This document shows, piece after piece, positions 36,578 through 45,312 of a stretch of DNA of 50,577 bases (position 1 is its first letter; each line of letters starts with the position of its first letter). The notes below the pieces were generated by a model. The model made no database searches, was not told where the DNA came from, and saw nothing but the letters and a program-made list of their open reading frames with translations. The DNA is taken from assembly GCA_019118425.1 (NCBI GenBank), contig DWYZ01000087.1:1-50577 (forward strand). Direction: 5' to 3'. The stretch is from Candidatus Blautia faecavium. GTDB lineage: Bacteria; Bacillota; Clostridia; Lachnospirales; Lachnospiraceae. The position numbers and the translations under genes are program-made.

Positions 36578-37006
36578 ATGATCAAACAGAATATCGTATT
36601 TGTAGAAAATAAGGCGGGAAGCCTGAAAAAAGTAACCAATATATTAGCAGAAAATAAGGTAAACATTTTTGGCTTTGCCTGCTTTGATACACCGGAGTTT
36701 GCTATTTTCCGCATGGTATCCGATGCTCCGGAAAAAGCAGAAAAAATTTTGACAGAAAACGGATATATGAACCGGATTACAGATGTTATCGTGGTGGATT
36801 TGAAGGACGAAGTGGGCAGTCTGGACGGGCTTTTAAGCGTGCTCGCGGACAGCAATGTAAGTCTGAATTACATTTATACTTCTTTCCGCAGAGAAGATCA
36901 GATCCCGGTCATCATCCTGCATTCAGAAGAGCTTTTTGCTACAGAAAGTGTACTGAAAGGCAATGGCTTCCGTGTTCTGGCCAGTGTAAAGGAACTGGAA
37001 AAATAA
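36578..37006 (+). CDS. Tandem ACT-domain protein
   Basis: A 142-residue protein made of two ACT domains and nothing else: the first begins QNIVFVENKAGSLKKVTNIL, the second DLKDEVGSLDGLLSVL. ACT domains bind amino acids or related ligands; stand-alone pairs of this type are often found near amino-acid or CoA-ligase genes. The start at 36578 rather than 36572 gives a seven-base spacing from GAGGAG. It is followed 16 bp later by the response regulator gene, perhaps by chance. Confidence 0.82.
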   Translation: MIKQNIVFVENKAGSLKKVTNILAENKVNIFGFACFDTPEFAIFRMVSDAPEKAEKILTENGYMNRITDVIVVDLKDEVGSLDGLLSVLADSNVSLNYIYTSFRREDQIPVIILHSEELFATESVLKGNGFRVLASVKELEK

Positions 37007-37022
37007 GCAGAAAGGGGCAGTT

Positions 37023-37691
37023 ATGTATAGGATATTGCTCGTAGAAGATGATAAGACGATTGCTGCTCTTGTAAAAAAGCATTTAGAATCCTGGGGGTAT
37101 GAAGTAGAATACGTCCGGGATTTTTCGCATGTATTGACAGAGTTTGTAAAGATGGATCCCCAGCTTGTCCTTTTGGATTTAAAGCTGCCTTTTTACAATG
37201 GCTTTTACTGGTGTGATGAGATACGCAGGATCTCTCAGGTCCCTATTGTGTTTTTGTCCTCAGCTTCGGATAAGATGAATATGGTAATGGCTATGAGCAG
37301 AGGGGCGGATGATTTTATTTCCAAGCCCTTTGATTTGGAAGTCCTTGCGGCTAAGGTGCAGGCACTCCTGCGAAGAAGCTATTCCTTTGGAAAAGCGGCG
37401 GATATCCTGGAATACCATAATGCTGTGTTAAGCCTGGGAAACGCTGCTCTTACCTGGGATGGAAAAATAGTGGAACTGACGAAAAATGAACTGCGTATCC
37501 TTTGGACTTTATTCGAACACGGAGGCAGGGTGGTGTCCAGAGATACCATTATGACAAAGCTTTGGGAAAACGACAGCTTCGTGGATGACAATACCCTTAC
37601 GGTAAATATAAACCGTCTCCGTAAAAAATTGGAGGGGATCGGACTGAAAGACTTTATCATTACGAAAAAAGGTTTAGGATATATGGTGTGA
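37023..37691 (+). CDS. OmpR-family response regulator, BceR-like
   Basis: A 222-residue regulator with a receiver domain (acidic pair EDD, phosphoacceptor Asp52 in LLDLKLPFYNGF, Lys101 in ISKPFD) and a winged-helix output domain (ELTKNELRILWTLFEHGG, TVNINRLRKKLE). It is followed after four bases by the sensor kinase, then by an ABC transporter pair, the gene order of Bce-type bacitracin/lantibiotic resistance modules. Confidence 0.92.
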   Translation: MYRILLVEDDKTIAALVKKHLESWGYEVEYVRDFSHVLTEFVKMDPQLVLLDLKLPFYNGFYWCDEIRRISQVPIVFLSSASDKMNMVMAMSRGADDFISKPFDLEVLAAKVQALLRRSYSFGKAADILEYHNAVLSLGNAALTWDGKIVELTKNELRILWTLFEHGGRVVSRDTIMTKLWENDSFVDDNTLTVNINRLRKKLEGIGLKDFIITKKGLGYMV

Positions 37692-37695
37692 AGCT

Positions 37696-38685
37696 ATGAA
37701 ATCTTTTGGGGAATATTTAAAGAAAATATGGAAAGTGCCGGTACTCTTTGGCCTTATGGCTGTTATAACGGCGGGGGTGCTGGCATTGTACGACATTCCT
37801 TGTGAGCCGGTTTTTTACTGCGCCTTATTATGCGGCGCGGCAGGACTGGCGTTTTTGTTTTGGGATTATTCTAAATACAGGGCTAAGGTGAAAGGCCTGG
37901 AGGAGATAGCAAAGAATCTGCCGGAGGGACTGGAATTTTTAGCGGAGCCGTCAGATAAAGCAGATGAATTATATATTAAGATATTGGAAGAGTTGGACAG
38001 CCAGAGACGAAAGGCAGAAACCAGGCGGCGGAAATTTTACGAGGAGCTTTCGGATTACTATTCCATGTGGGTACATCAGATAAAGACGCCCATAGCCGCC
38101 CTCAGACTTCTTTTAGCAGAGCCTGAAGGAAAAAACCAGGCTGCTCTTGACGAGCTTTTTAAGGTGGAGCAGTATGTAGAGATGGTTCTCGGCTACCTTC
38201 GCACAGAGGAGATTTCTTCAGATATGACCTTTTCCAAATGCAGCCTGGATGAAATCGTGAGGGAACAGATCCATAAATATGCCAGGATCTTTGTGGGAAA
38301 AAGGCTTGCCGTTTCCTATGACGGGACGGAATTTGAGGCGTTGACAGACCCTAAATGGCTGGGGTTTGTAATCGGCCAGATTTTGTCAAACGCCTTAAAA
38401 TATACAGAAAAAGGAAAAATATCCATTTATTTATCTCAGGAAAAAGAGGAGCTGGTGATAGAAGATACCGGCATCGGCATACGGGAAGAAGATCTTCCGC
38501 GGGTGTTTGAAAAAGGCTATACGGGACATAACGGGCGCAGGGAGAACACTTCCACCGGAATCGGACTTTATCTTTGTGCAAAAATCATGAAAAAACTGGG
38601 TCATACCATCCGGATTGAGTCTGCTCCCGGAAAAGGAACCAGGGTATTTTTAGGACTCGGGCGAAAAGAGGCGGAGATTTACTGA
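37696..38685 (+). CDS. Intramembrane-sensing histidine kinase, BceS-like
   Basis: A 329-residue kinase with two N-terminal membrane helices (about 14-31 and 38-56) joined by a very short loop, so it has no extracellular sensor domain. The phosphoacceptor is His127 in WVHQIKTPIAALRLLL, and the ATPase part has an N-box (ILSNALKY), G1 EDTGIGI and G2 GIGLYL. Kinases of this type sense through the partner ABC transporter. The start codon is four bases after the regulator stop. Confidence 0.92.
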   Translation: MKSFGEYLKKIWKVPVLFGLMAVITAGVLALYDIPCEPVFYCALLCGAAGLAFLFWDYSKYRAKVKGLEEIAKNLPEGLEFLAEPSDKADELYIKILEELDSQRRKAETRRRKFYEELSDYYSMWVHQIKTPIAALRLLLAEPEGKNQAALDELFKVEQYVEMVLGYLRTEEISSDMTFSKCSLDEIVREQIHKYARIFVGKRLAVSYDGTEFEALTDPKWLGFVIGQILSNALKYTEKGKISIYLSQEKEELVIEDTGIGIREEDLPRVFEKGYTGHNGRRENTSTGIGLYLCAKIMKKLGHTIRIESAPGKGTRVFLGLGRKEAEIY

Positions 38686-38688
38686 AAC

Positions 38689-38702
38689 TTACAAAAATGT
38701 CA
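38689..38702 (+). promoter_or_regulatory. BceR-type operator before the ABC genes
   Basis: TTACA-AAAA-TGTCA matches the TNACA-N4-TGTNA pattern bound by BceR-like regulators. A TATACT box at 38757-38762 lies downstream, so the site is placed for activation of the transporter genes. Confidence 0.65.
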
Positions 38703-38861
38703 CAATTACCTAGGAAAATGTAAGCAAGAACTATGGCAGCCGTATCTCCTGTCTTTTATACTTAATGCATAAGATATCACTTCTTGGCTGCAGCAATGAA
38801 GTGAAGGTCTTAACATGACAGGCATATCCGCAGACAGATCATAGCGAGAGGAGAGAAAATT

Positions 38862-39629
38862 ATGTCATTGCTTGAAGTGATCAATGTAAAGAAGATTTAC
38901 AGCACAAGGTTTGGAGGAAATAAGGTCCAGGCCCTTACCAATGTAAGCTTTTCTGTAGAAGAAGGAGAATTTGTGGCCATTATGGGAGAGTCCGGGTCCG
39001 GAAAGACTACGCTTTTAAACATTTTGGCATCCTTAGACCGCCCTACGGAGGGGGAGGTGCTCCTGGAGGGAAAGAGTATCGTGCAGCTTTCGGAAAAGGA
39101 AATTTCCGCTTTTAGGAGAAAGAATCTGGGTTTTGTCTTTCAGGATTTTAATCTTTTAGATACCTTTAGTATACGGGATAACATTTATCTGCCCTTGGTT
39201 CTGGCAGGAGAGGATTACAGGGAAATGGAACAAAAAATCCGTCCCATTGCCAAAGCTCTTGGGATTACGGATATCCTGGAAAAATATCCTTATGAAGTTT
39301 CCGGAGGACAAAAGCAGAGAACTGCCGTGGCGAGAGCCCTGATCACCGAGCCCCGCCTGGTCCTGGCGGACGAGCCCACGGGAGCGCTGGATTCTAAAGC
39401 GGCAGCAGGCCTTTTAAACATATTTGGGGAGATTAATCAGTCGGGCCAGACGATCCTCATGGTCACTCACAGCGTGCAGGCTGCCAGCCATGCATCCAGA
39501 GTCTTATTTATCAAGGATGGAGAAGTGTTCCATCAGATCTATCGGGGAGAAAAATCCAGACAGGAAATGTATCAGATGATATCGGATACTCTGACTATAT
39601 TGACGGCAGGCGGTGAGGCATATGCATAA
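38862..39629 (+). CDS. BceA-like ABC transporter ATP-binding protein
   Basis: A 255-residue ATPase of the MacB/LolD-like group: Walker A GESGSGKTTLLN, Q-loop FVFQDFNLLDTF, signature VSGGQKQRTAVARAL, Walker B LVLADEPTGALDS and H-loop MVTHSVQAA. It pairs with the FtsX-type permease that overlaps its 3' end by eight bases. Such pairs remove bacitracin-like or lantibiotic peptides from lipid II-cycle targets and activate the kinase. Confidence 0.93.
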   Translation: MSLLEVINVKKIYSTRFGGNKVQALTNVSFSVEEGEFVAIMGESGSGKTTLLNILASLDRPTEGEVLLEGKSIVQLSEKEISAFRRKNLGFVFQDFNLLDTFSIRDNIYLPLVLAGEDYREMEQKIRPIAKALGITDILEKYPYEVSGGQKQRTAVARALITEPRLVLADEPTGALDSKAAAGLLNIFGEINQSGQTILMVTHSVQAASHASRVLFIKDGEVFHQIYRGEKSRQEMYQMISDTLTILTAGGEAYA

Positions 39630-41625
39630 GAAAGTCTTCGGCCGGCTGGCGCTAACGAATATAAAAAAGAATAAAGGCACGTATATTCCCTATATGATCA
39701 TGTGTATTGTGTGTATTGCCATGCTTTATATGATGTTTTTTATTTTGAAGAATCCGGGAATAGAAGCCATACCTAAGGCTGGGGATGTACAGTCCATACT
39801 TTCTGTGGGGATCATTGTGGTGGTGCTTTTTTCGTGCATCTTCCTTTTATACAGCAATAGTTTTGTTATGAAGCGAAGGCAGAAGGAATTTGGACTTTAT
39901 AATATTCTGGGGATGGAGAAAGGGCATATTGGGAGGATGCTTTCCATAGAGACTGTACTTACCTCTGTCGTCTGCCTGATCCTGGGGATTCTGGTTGGGA
40001 TTCTTGGCAGCAAGCTGGCGCTTTTGCTCCTTTTAAAACTGATCCGCATTCCTGCACAGTTTGGGTTTCAGGTATCCTTTTTTGGAATGGCAATGTGCGC
40101 GGTGATATTTGGCGTGATTTTTCTTTTGGCCCTTTTAAACAATCTGCGGCGTGTACATTTAAGCCGGCCGGTGGAGCTTCTTTGGGGAAGCAGCGTGGGA
40201 GAGAGGGAACCCAAGGCGAAATGGCTTTTGGCCCTCTTAGGGTTTATCTGCCTTGGAAGCGGGTATTATATTGCAGTAACCACGGAATCTCCTCTGGATG
40301 CCATTACCTTGTTTTTCGTGGCCGTTCTTTTGGTCATGGCAGGTACGTATTTGTTGTTTGTGGCGGGAAGCATTGCCATTCTTAAAATGATGCGGTGGAA
40401 AAAAAGTTTCTATTATAAAACGAAAAATTTCACAAGTGTATCCGGTATGATCTACAGGATGAAGCAGAATGCGGTGGGGTTGGCCAGTATCTGTATTTTA
40501 AGTACAGCGGTGTTGCTGATGCTTTCCACTACTGTCAGTCTGAATTTTGGAATGCAGGATATTTTAAATTACCGGTATCCTTACGATATATCTGTGGGGA
40601 TACGAAACGCTGACAGGGAGCAGGCCAAGGCGGCAAGGGAAGATATCCTTGCTTTTATAGAGGAGGAAAGCATACCCTGTGAAGAGATTACGTCAGAGAT
40701 GAGCCTGAATCAGGTATGCATCCTTGATGGAAACCAGATTCGCTTTCAGGACGATGTGAACGTTTTTGGCTCTATTGTGTTTTTACAGGTATTGAGCAGC
40801 GAAGAGTATCAGAGACTCAGCCAGGAAGAAACAGACCTTAAGGAAGGGGAAGTCCTGGTGTACAGCAATGGAGATATTCAAGTGGATTCCTTTGTCCTTG
40901 AGGATCTGCCTCTGTCAGTAAAAGGACGGGTGGCTGACTGGCCTGTTAATAACCAGGATAATTTATATGGTCTTGACACTCTGTGCCTGGTTGTTTCGGG
41001 AGAAGATTATGACCGGATCGATTCTGCTCAAAGAGAAATTTATGGGGAAAGTTCAGGAGTTCCTATGCTGGAGATAAACGTCAATATAGACGGATCAGCC
41101 GAGGATGAGATTTTTTACGGCGGACTTTTGCGCAGTCATGCGCAGGAGTATATAGAGGATCAGAAGCTTTCGGACACCATATGGCTGTCTACAGAGATCA
41201 GGGAGGAGAACCATGACCAGTTTTATACCTTGGACGGCGGCCTGCTCTTTTTAGGCATCTTCCTTGGGGGACTGTTTTTAGTGGGAACCGCTATGATCAT
41301 CTATTATAAACAGATTTCAGAAGGATATGAAGACAAAGAGCGGTACGAGATCATGAGGAAGGTAGGAATGAGTAAAAAGGAAGTAAAATCATCTATCCGC
41401 CGGCAGATTTTAATGGTGTTCTTTCTTCCTCTGCTTATGGCCTGTCTCCATATCGCTATGGCATTTCCTCTTATGAAACGTTTGCTGATGCTGATGCAGC
41501 TGGATAACACAAGACTTTTCATTTTGTGTACAGCGGCGACGGCGGCTGTTTTTGCTTTGGTTTATCTTTTGATCTATAGTTTTACGGCAAAGTCATACTA
41601 CAAGATATTAGACAGAGCAAAGTAG
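39622..41625 (+). CDS. BceB-like FtsX-family ABC permease
   Basis: A 667-residue permease with ten predicted helices: an N-terminal one (YIPYMIMCIVCIAMLYMMFF), pairs around 60-260, and a large extracellular region of about 200 residues (roughly 320-530) before the last three helices. This is the BceB layout; the large domain is thought to recognise the peptide antibiotic complex. The ATG at 39622 overlaps the ATPase gene and has GGTGAGG before it. The operon ends at a terminator near 41.73 kb. Confidence 0.92.
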   Translation: MHKKVFGRLALTNIKKNKGTYIPYMIMCIVCIAMLYMMFFILKNPGIEAIPKAGDVQSILSVGIIVVVLFSCIFLLYSNSFVMKRRQKEFGLYNILGMEKGHIGRMLSIETVLTSVVCLILGILVGILGSKLALLLLLKLIRIPAQFGFQVSFFGMAMCAVIFGVIFLLALLNNLRRVHLSRPVELLWGSSVGEREPKAKWLLALLGFICLGSGYYIAVTTESPLDAITLFFVAVLLVMAGTYLLFVAGSIAILKMMRWKKSFYYKTKNFTSVSGMIYRMKQNAVGLASICILSTAVLLMLSTTVSLNFGMQDILNYRYPYDISVGIRNADREQAKAAREDILAFIEEESIPCEEITSEMSLNQVCILDGNQIRFQDDVNVFGSIVFLQVLSSEEYQRLSQEETDLKEGEVLVYSNGDIQVDSFVLEDLPLSVKGRVADWPVNNQDNLYGLDTLCLVVSGEDYDRIDSAQREIYGESSGVPMLEINVNIDGSAEDEIFYGGLLRSHAQEYIEDQKLSDTIWLSTEIREENHDQFYTLDGGLLFLGIFLGGLFLVGTAMIIYYKQISEGYEDKERYEIMRKVGMSKKEVKSSIRRQILMVFFLPLLMACLHIAMAFPLMKRLLMLMQLDNTRLFILCTAATAAVFALVYLLIYSFTAKSYYKILDRAK

Positions 41626-41726
41626 GGAAGCCTGACAAAAAGGAAGCGCCTTATCTGGCGCTGGGAGGGAGGCTTAAGGAGAAAGAAAAATATTGTTGAA
41701 GGAAAGAGGATCGGGTGATAAAATAT

Positions 41727-41756
41727 AAGCGTTGCCTTTGTTGGGCAGCGCTTTTT
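41727..41756 (+). terminator. Terminator of the Bce-like operon
   Basis: AAGCGTTGCC pairs with GGGCAGCGCTT, followed by five T. A smaller AGCGCC-TTATCT-GGCGCT hairpin precedes it at 41645-41662. Confidence 0.75.
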
Positions 41757-41788
41757 ATGTAAAAAACGAGAGAAAAGAGAAGATACCG

Positions 41789-41839
41789 GTACATTCATAT
41801 CAAAACAAACCGCGCGGTCAGTTTGAATATGAACGTGCC
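41789..41839. repeat. Imperfect palindrome, about 51 bp
   Basis: GGTACATTCATATCAAAAC and GTTTGAATATGAACGTGCC are near-complementary arms around the self-complementary ACCGCGCGGT. It adjoins the larger palindromic element and may be part of it. Confidence 0.65.
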
Positions 41840-41841
41840 AG

Positions 41842-42014
41842 TACACTAGTACAGTGAATAATAAATAACCAGCCATATCACTTGCCTGATTTTTCATATG
41901 CCGCGTTGTCGTCAATCGATGATGCCACCGCATCGCCTCATTCCTCCGCCTTGCATATGAAGAAATCATTCTGCGTGATATAGCCAGTCATTTATTTTTC
42001 ACTGTACTAGGACA
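41842..42014. mobile_element. MITE-like palindromic element upstream of azlC
   Basis: The 36-bp outer arms (41846-41881 and 41975-42010) are inverted copies with 31 of 36 positions matching. Inner arms continue the symmetry (TGATTTTTCATATGC against GCATATGAAGAAATCA), and GATGC-GGTG-GCATC forms the tip on the minus strand. Four of the five outer mismatches are G-U pairs if the minus strand is the RNA. No transposase and no clear target duplication are seen. It ends about 27 bases before the azlC ribosome-binding site. Confidence 0.7.
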
Positions 42015-42053
42015 GTGCGGAAAAAACAGAAAACACTGGACGGAGGAAACGGT

Positions 42054-42767
42054 ATGGATAGAGAATGGTTTAAAAAAGGAATAAAGGATGGGATTCCCAT
42101 TGCCCTTGGCTATTTTGCCGTATCTTTTACATTTGGCATGATGGCGGTTTCCGGAGGGCTTGAGATCTGGCAGGCGGTTCTGATCTCCTTGACGAATCTT
42201 ACCTCAGCGGGACAGTTCGCGGGGCTTGATATCATCATTGCAGGAGGCTCTTATTGGGAAATGGCCCTTACCCAGCTTGTCATTAATCTGCGGTACTGTC
42301 TTATGTCCTTTTCCCTTGCCCAGAAACTGGAAAAAGGAATTTCCAGCGCCCACAGATATCTTGTGGCCTTCGGTGTGACAGATGAAATTTTCGGAGTCAG
42401 CGCCAGTCAGGAAGGTCGGTTAAGCCCCTGGTATAATTACGGAGCTATGTGCGTGGCCATTCCCGGATGGACTTTGGGAACTCTTGTGGGGGCGGTTTCC
42501 GGGAATCTTCTTCCGTCCTTTATCGTAAGCGCCCTTGGCATCGCCATATACGGAATGTTTCTGGCAGTGATCATCCCGCCGGCGAAGACGAACCGTGCGG
42601 TTCTTGGAGTGGTCATTGGGGCGATGGCGGTAAGTACCTTATTTGCCCTGGTACCCTTGCTGAAAAAAGTATCATCCGGCTTTGTCATTATCATTACTAC
42701 TGTGCTGGTGGCGGGAATCGCCGCCTATTTCTGTCCGGTAAAGGAGGAAAGTACCGATGAGTCATAA
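42054..42767 (+). CDS. azlC: Branched-chain amino acid exporter large subunit AzlC
   Basis: A 237-residue membrane protein of the AzlC family: the N-terminal GIKDGIPIALGYFAVSFTFG, the LTSAGQFAGLDIIIAGGSYW region and INLRYCLMSFSLAQKL are typical. With AzlD it exports branched-chain amino acids. The start at 42054 is preferred over 42015 because CGGAGGA lies before it and the upstream part runs into the palindromic repeat. It overlaps azlD by 11 bases. Confidence 0.93.
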   Translation: MDREWFKKGIKDGIPIALGYFAVSFTFGMMAVSGGLEIWQAVLISLTNLTSAGQFAGLDIIIAGGSYWEMALTQLVINLRYCLMSFSLAQKLEKGISSAHRYLVAFGVTDEIFGVSASQEGRLSPWYNYGAMCVAIPGWTLGTLVGAVSGNLLPSFIVSALGIAIYGMFLAVIIPPAKTNRAVLGVVIGAMAVSTLFALVPLLKKVSSGFVIIITTVLVAGIAAYFCPVKEESTDES

Positions 42768-43062
42768 TGTTTATCTGTATATACTTGTAATGGCTGGGGT
42801 AACCTATCTGATCCGTATGCTTCCCCTTGCCCTTTCCAGACGGGAGATCACCAGTCCGTTTATAAAATCTTTCTTATATTATGTGCCCTATGCCTGTCTG
42901 GCAGCGATGACTTTTCCAGCTATTCTGTCGTCTACATCAGGGACGGTTTCGGCTGCTGTTGGATTCGGGGTGGCTCTGATCGCGGCGTATAAAGAGAAAA
43001 GTCTTCTGACAGTGGCGCTATTGGCGTGCGCGGCAGTATTTATCGTGGAGCGGTTTATCTGA
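42757..43062 (+). CDS. azlD: Branched-chain amino acid exporter small subunit AzlD
   Basis: A 101-residue protein with three or four hydrophobic segments, containing TYLIRMLPLALSRREI and YVPYACLAAMTFPAIL, both AzlD hallmarks. The start overlaps the azlC stop, with the site AAGGAGG inside azlC, so the two subunits are translationally coupled. It converges on the small anchored protein gene, three bases away. Confidence 0.92.
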   Translation: MSHNVYLYILVMAGVTYLIRMLPLALSRREITSPFIKSFLYYVPYACLAAMTFPAILSSTSGTVSAAVGFGVALIAAYKEKSLLTVALLACAAVFIVERFI

Positions 43063-43065
43063 AAG

Positions 43066-43470
43066 CTAAAGGTCGTTTAAGAGAATATAGCCAAGCTGGT
43101 TTTCAAATTGGCTTGGATAGATTTCCTGGACAGATCCTGTAAAAAATACCAGCAGTCTGTCCCCTTTGTTTAGTGTGTCAAAGGGATTAAGTTCTACGGA
43201 ATAGGCCGCTTTATCCGGCGTTTCCAGTGTGGCGGAGCCATTGTAAACTTCTGTAATGGTTCCGGTTACTGAGCCAATGTTTGGTACTTTCTTCAGCCGG
43301 CCATGATTTTCTATGGAAAATACAGACGGCTGGTCAGAGGACAGGGTTACCAGATAAGAAGTCTCCCCTGACGAAGAGTGACCTCTGAAAAGGATCAGTG
43401 CCAATGCAGCCAGAGAAAGGAAGAGCAAGGCGGATAAAAGGAAAATTATTCGGTTTTTTGTGTTTTTCAT
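43066..43470 (-). CDS. Small membrane-anchored protein of unknown function
   Basis: A 134-residue protein with a single N-terminal hydrophobic helix (FLLSALLFLSLAALALILF) that could be a signal anchor. The external part contains a short beta-rich region (GSVTGTITEVYNGSATLETP, then DRLLVFFTGSVQEI) resembling an OB-fold or DUF3221/YobA-like domain. No function can be assigned. The start at 43470 (MKNTKNR) follows AGGAGG; a longer reading to 43524 has no good site. Confidence 0.65.
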   Translation of the reverse strand: MKNTKNRIIFLLSALLFLSLAALALILFRGHSSSGETSYLVTLSSDQPSVFSIENHGRLKKVPNIGSVTGTITEVYNGSATLETPDKAAYSVELNPFDTLNKGDRLLVFFTGSVQEIYPSQFENQLGYILLNDL

Positions 43471-43524
43471 ACGGCAGCCTCCTTTTTTGATTATTATAGC
43501 ATAAATAAGATAAAATCTGTACAA

Positions 43525-43588
43525 AAAAAGACTATCCTCTAAAGATTCAGAGGTTTATAAAACCTTGATCTTACAGGATAGTCTTTTT
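43525..43588 (-). terminator. Terminator of the isomerase-family gene
   Basis: AAAAAGACTATCCT and AGGATAGTCTTTTT form a 14-bp stem with smaller hairpins inside, and T-runs on both strands. Confidence 0.8.
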
Positions 43589-43650
43589 CCGTTTATCAGG
43601 GGGCAAAATCGACATTATCCGACAGCGCCCTCATAAATTTTATCTATTTT

Positions 43651-45069
43651 TTATCTGGTTACGATATCCACCGGAATATCGAAGATCTTAGCTACTTTCA
43701 GGATGGTGTCAATGTGTCTTCCTGTAGCTGCTGCGAAATGATGGGTCGGGCCGCATTCGCTCCAACGGTTCACGAATTCTCTTGCTCCGCAGGTGAAACG
43801 TGTTCTCATGTTTGTATCGCCAAAGGAAAGGATCTTTCCGTCCTCATTTACACCTTCTGCAACGATAAACTTAAAGTGTCCGTCTCCATCCTGTGTGATG
43901 GCAAGATATGTAACAGGTCCCAGATGCGGATAGAACTGTGTTAAATAACCGCCGCCGGTCTTTCCATGGAATACTTTCACGATCTTCATAGTCGGTTTTT
44001 TCGCGGAAATATCGGCATCACCTGAACCGCTGTGTCCGATGATGGCAATATCATCATTAAAATCGATAGAATACATTTCAGCAAGCTGACCGGTTCCGGA
44101 GATGGTCTTTAAGATGCTCATAGCCATAGCAACCTTGATGTCACCCTCAACTGCGCAGGCAGTTCCCTGTTTGATCAGCATGGAGAATGCAGGGATAAGC
44201 ATACTGTCAAGAATACCAGCCTTGCCCTGTGCAAATCCATCGTAGTGAGAAGCGATCAGACCAAGCTTCTCCTCTTTTACCCATTTTTCAAAAGCTACTA
44301 CATATTTAGCCATTTCCCAAACTTCTTCGATGCTTCCGCCGCCTTCGATATCAAAGGTGTCCAGGATGTCCTGTGCTTTTGCACGGATAGCGTCTTCGTC
44401 TGTAATGTCGTCAGCGATAGCCCACATTTTTTCCCAGTCAAACTGTTTGGTATACAGATGCATTCTTCTGTACAGGTTTGATTCGTCGATGTAAAGGTCC
44501 ATCATTCCAGGATAAGGTCTTCCGATCTGTGCGATGTTTGTATCACGGAATCTTCTTCTTACCTGAGCTGCACGGCACCAGTCTTCGATTTCAGCCTGAA
44601 CAACAGGATCTCCGCCTTCAACCACGCCTGTGATCACAGCATGTCTCTTTCCGTATCTTTCAAGGTCTGCAACCATTTCTCCTACTGCACCGCAGGCATA
44701 GCCTTCACCCAGCCAGGAAGCGATATCTGTGTGATCGTAATCCAATGCTTTCAGCTTCTGGACATTTACCAGAACGATGGGAACATCCAGATCCTTTACA
44801 GCAGGAAGCATATTATAAGATGTAGCGTAAGTAAGAAGCTGAAGGAACACCAGATCCACATCTGCTGCGCGGAATAAATCTCCTGCAGCCTGAGACTGTT
44901 CCTTAGTAGTTACCATTCCGCCGTCGATGATCTCTACTGTGTCAGGAAGCGTCTTTTTAAATGCTTCATACTGACTTTCAAATTCAGGCACCAGAGACGG
45001 GAACTGCGGCAGATATGCGCCTAAAGCGATGGAAAATACGCCTACTTTTGCTTTTGTATCAATTAACAT
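43651..45069 (-). CDS. L-fucose/L-arabinose isomerase family protein
   Basis: A 472-residue protein with the fold of L-arabinose/L-fucose isomerases: an N-terminal Rossmann-like domain (VGVFSIALGAYLPQFPSL, VDLVFLQLLTYATSYNMLP), a central domain and a C-terminal part with Glu and His residues that could bind the metal (GEGYACGAVGE, CGPTHHFAAATGRH). It interconverts an aldose and a ketose by family; the sugar is uncertain and no arabinose or fucose pathway gene is nearby. AGGGCT-type site precedes the ATG. It has its own promoter and terminator. Confidence 0.82.
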   Translation of the reverse strand: MLIDTKAKVGVFSIALGAYLPQFPSLVPEFESQYEAFKKTLPDTVEIIDGGMVTTKEQSQAAGDLFRAADVDLVFLQLLTYATSYNMLPAVKDLDVPIVLVNVQKLKALDYDHTDIASWLGEGYACGAVGEMVADLERYGKRHAVITGVVEGGDPVVQAEIEDWCRAAQVRRRFRDTNIAQIGRPYPGMMDLYIDESNLYRRMHLYTKQFDWEKMWAIADDITDEDAIRAKAQDILDTFDIEGGGSIEEVWEMAKYVVAFEKWVKEEKLGLIASHYDGFAQGKAGILDSMLIPAFSMLIKQGTACAVEGDIKVAMAMSILKTISGTGQLAEMYSIDFNDDIAIIGHSGSGDADISAKKPTMKIVKVFHGKTGGGYLTQFYPHLGPVTYLAITQDGDGHFKFIVAEGVNEDGKILSFGDTNMRTRFTCGAREFVNRWSECGPTHHFAAATGRHIDTILKVAKIFDIPVDIVTR

Positions 45070-45196
45070 AAAAAGCCCTCCGATATGATAAATATTAAGG
45101 CAACACCACCCAATACCCTTTCCGTATAGAACCCAAATGCCTGCCAGTATCCAAGGCAGTTAGGATGCCAGTATTATAGGGCATTACCTCAGAGAT

Positions 45197-45226
45197 ATTA
45201 TACAACGCGCGAACCTTTATCTGCAA
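45197..45226 (-). promoter_or_regulatory. Promoter of the isomerase-family gene
   Basis: On the minus strand TTGCAG (45226-45221) and TATAAT (45202-45197) with an 18-bp spacer. The leader (about 120 nt) contains a TGCC...GGCA hairpin. Confidence 0.55.
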
Positions 45227-45312
45227 TACAAAATATTGAAAAAATCTGGACATCTATAAGGTTGAAGATGTTTTTTCTGTGAATTTTGCTGCAGATAGGA
45301 AAAGAATCTTAT

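Noticed and set aside
41598-41969. Minus-strand open frame of 123 codons upstream of azlC
   Set aside because: It lies across palindromic repeats and the operon terminator, has no ribosome-binding site and resembles no protein.
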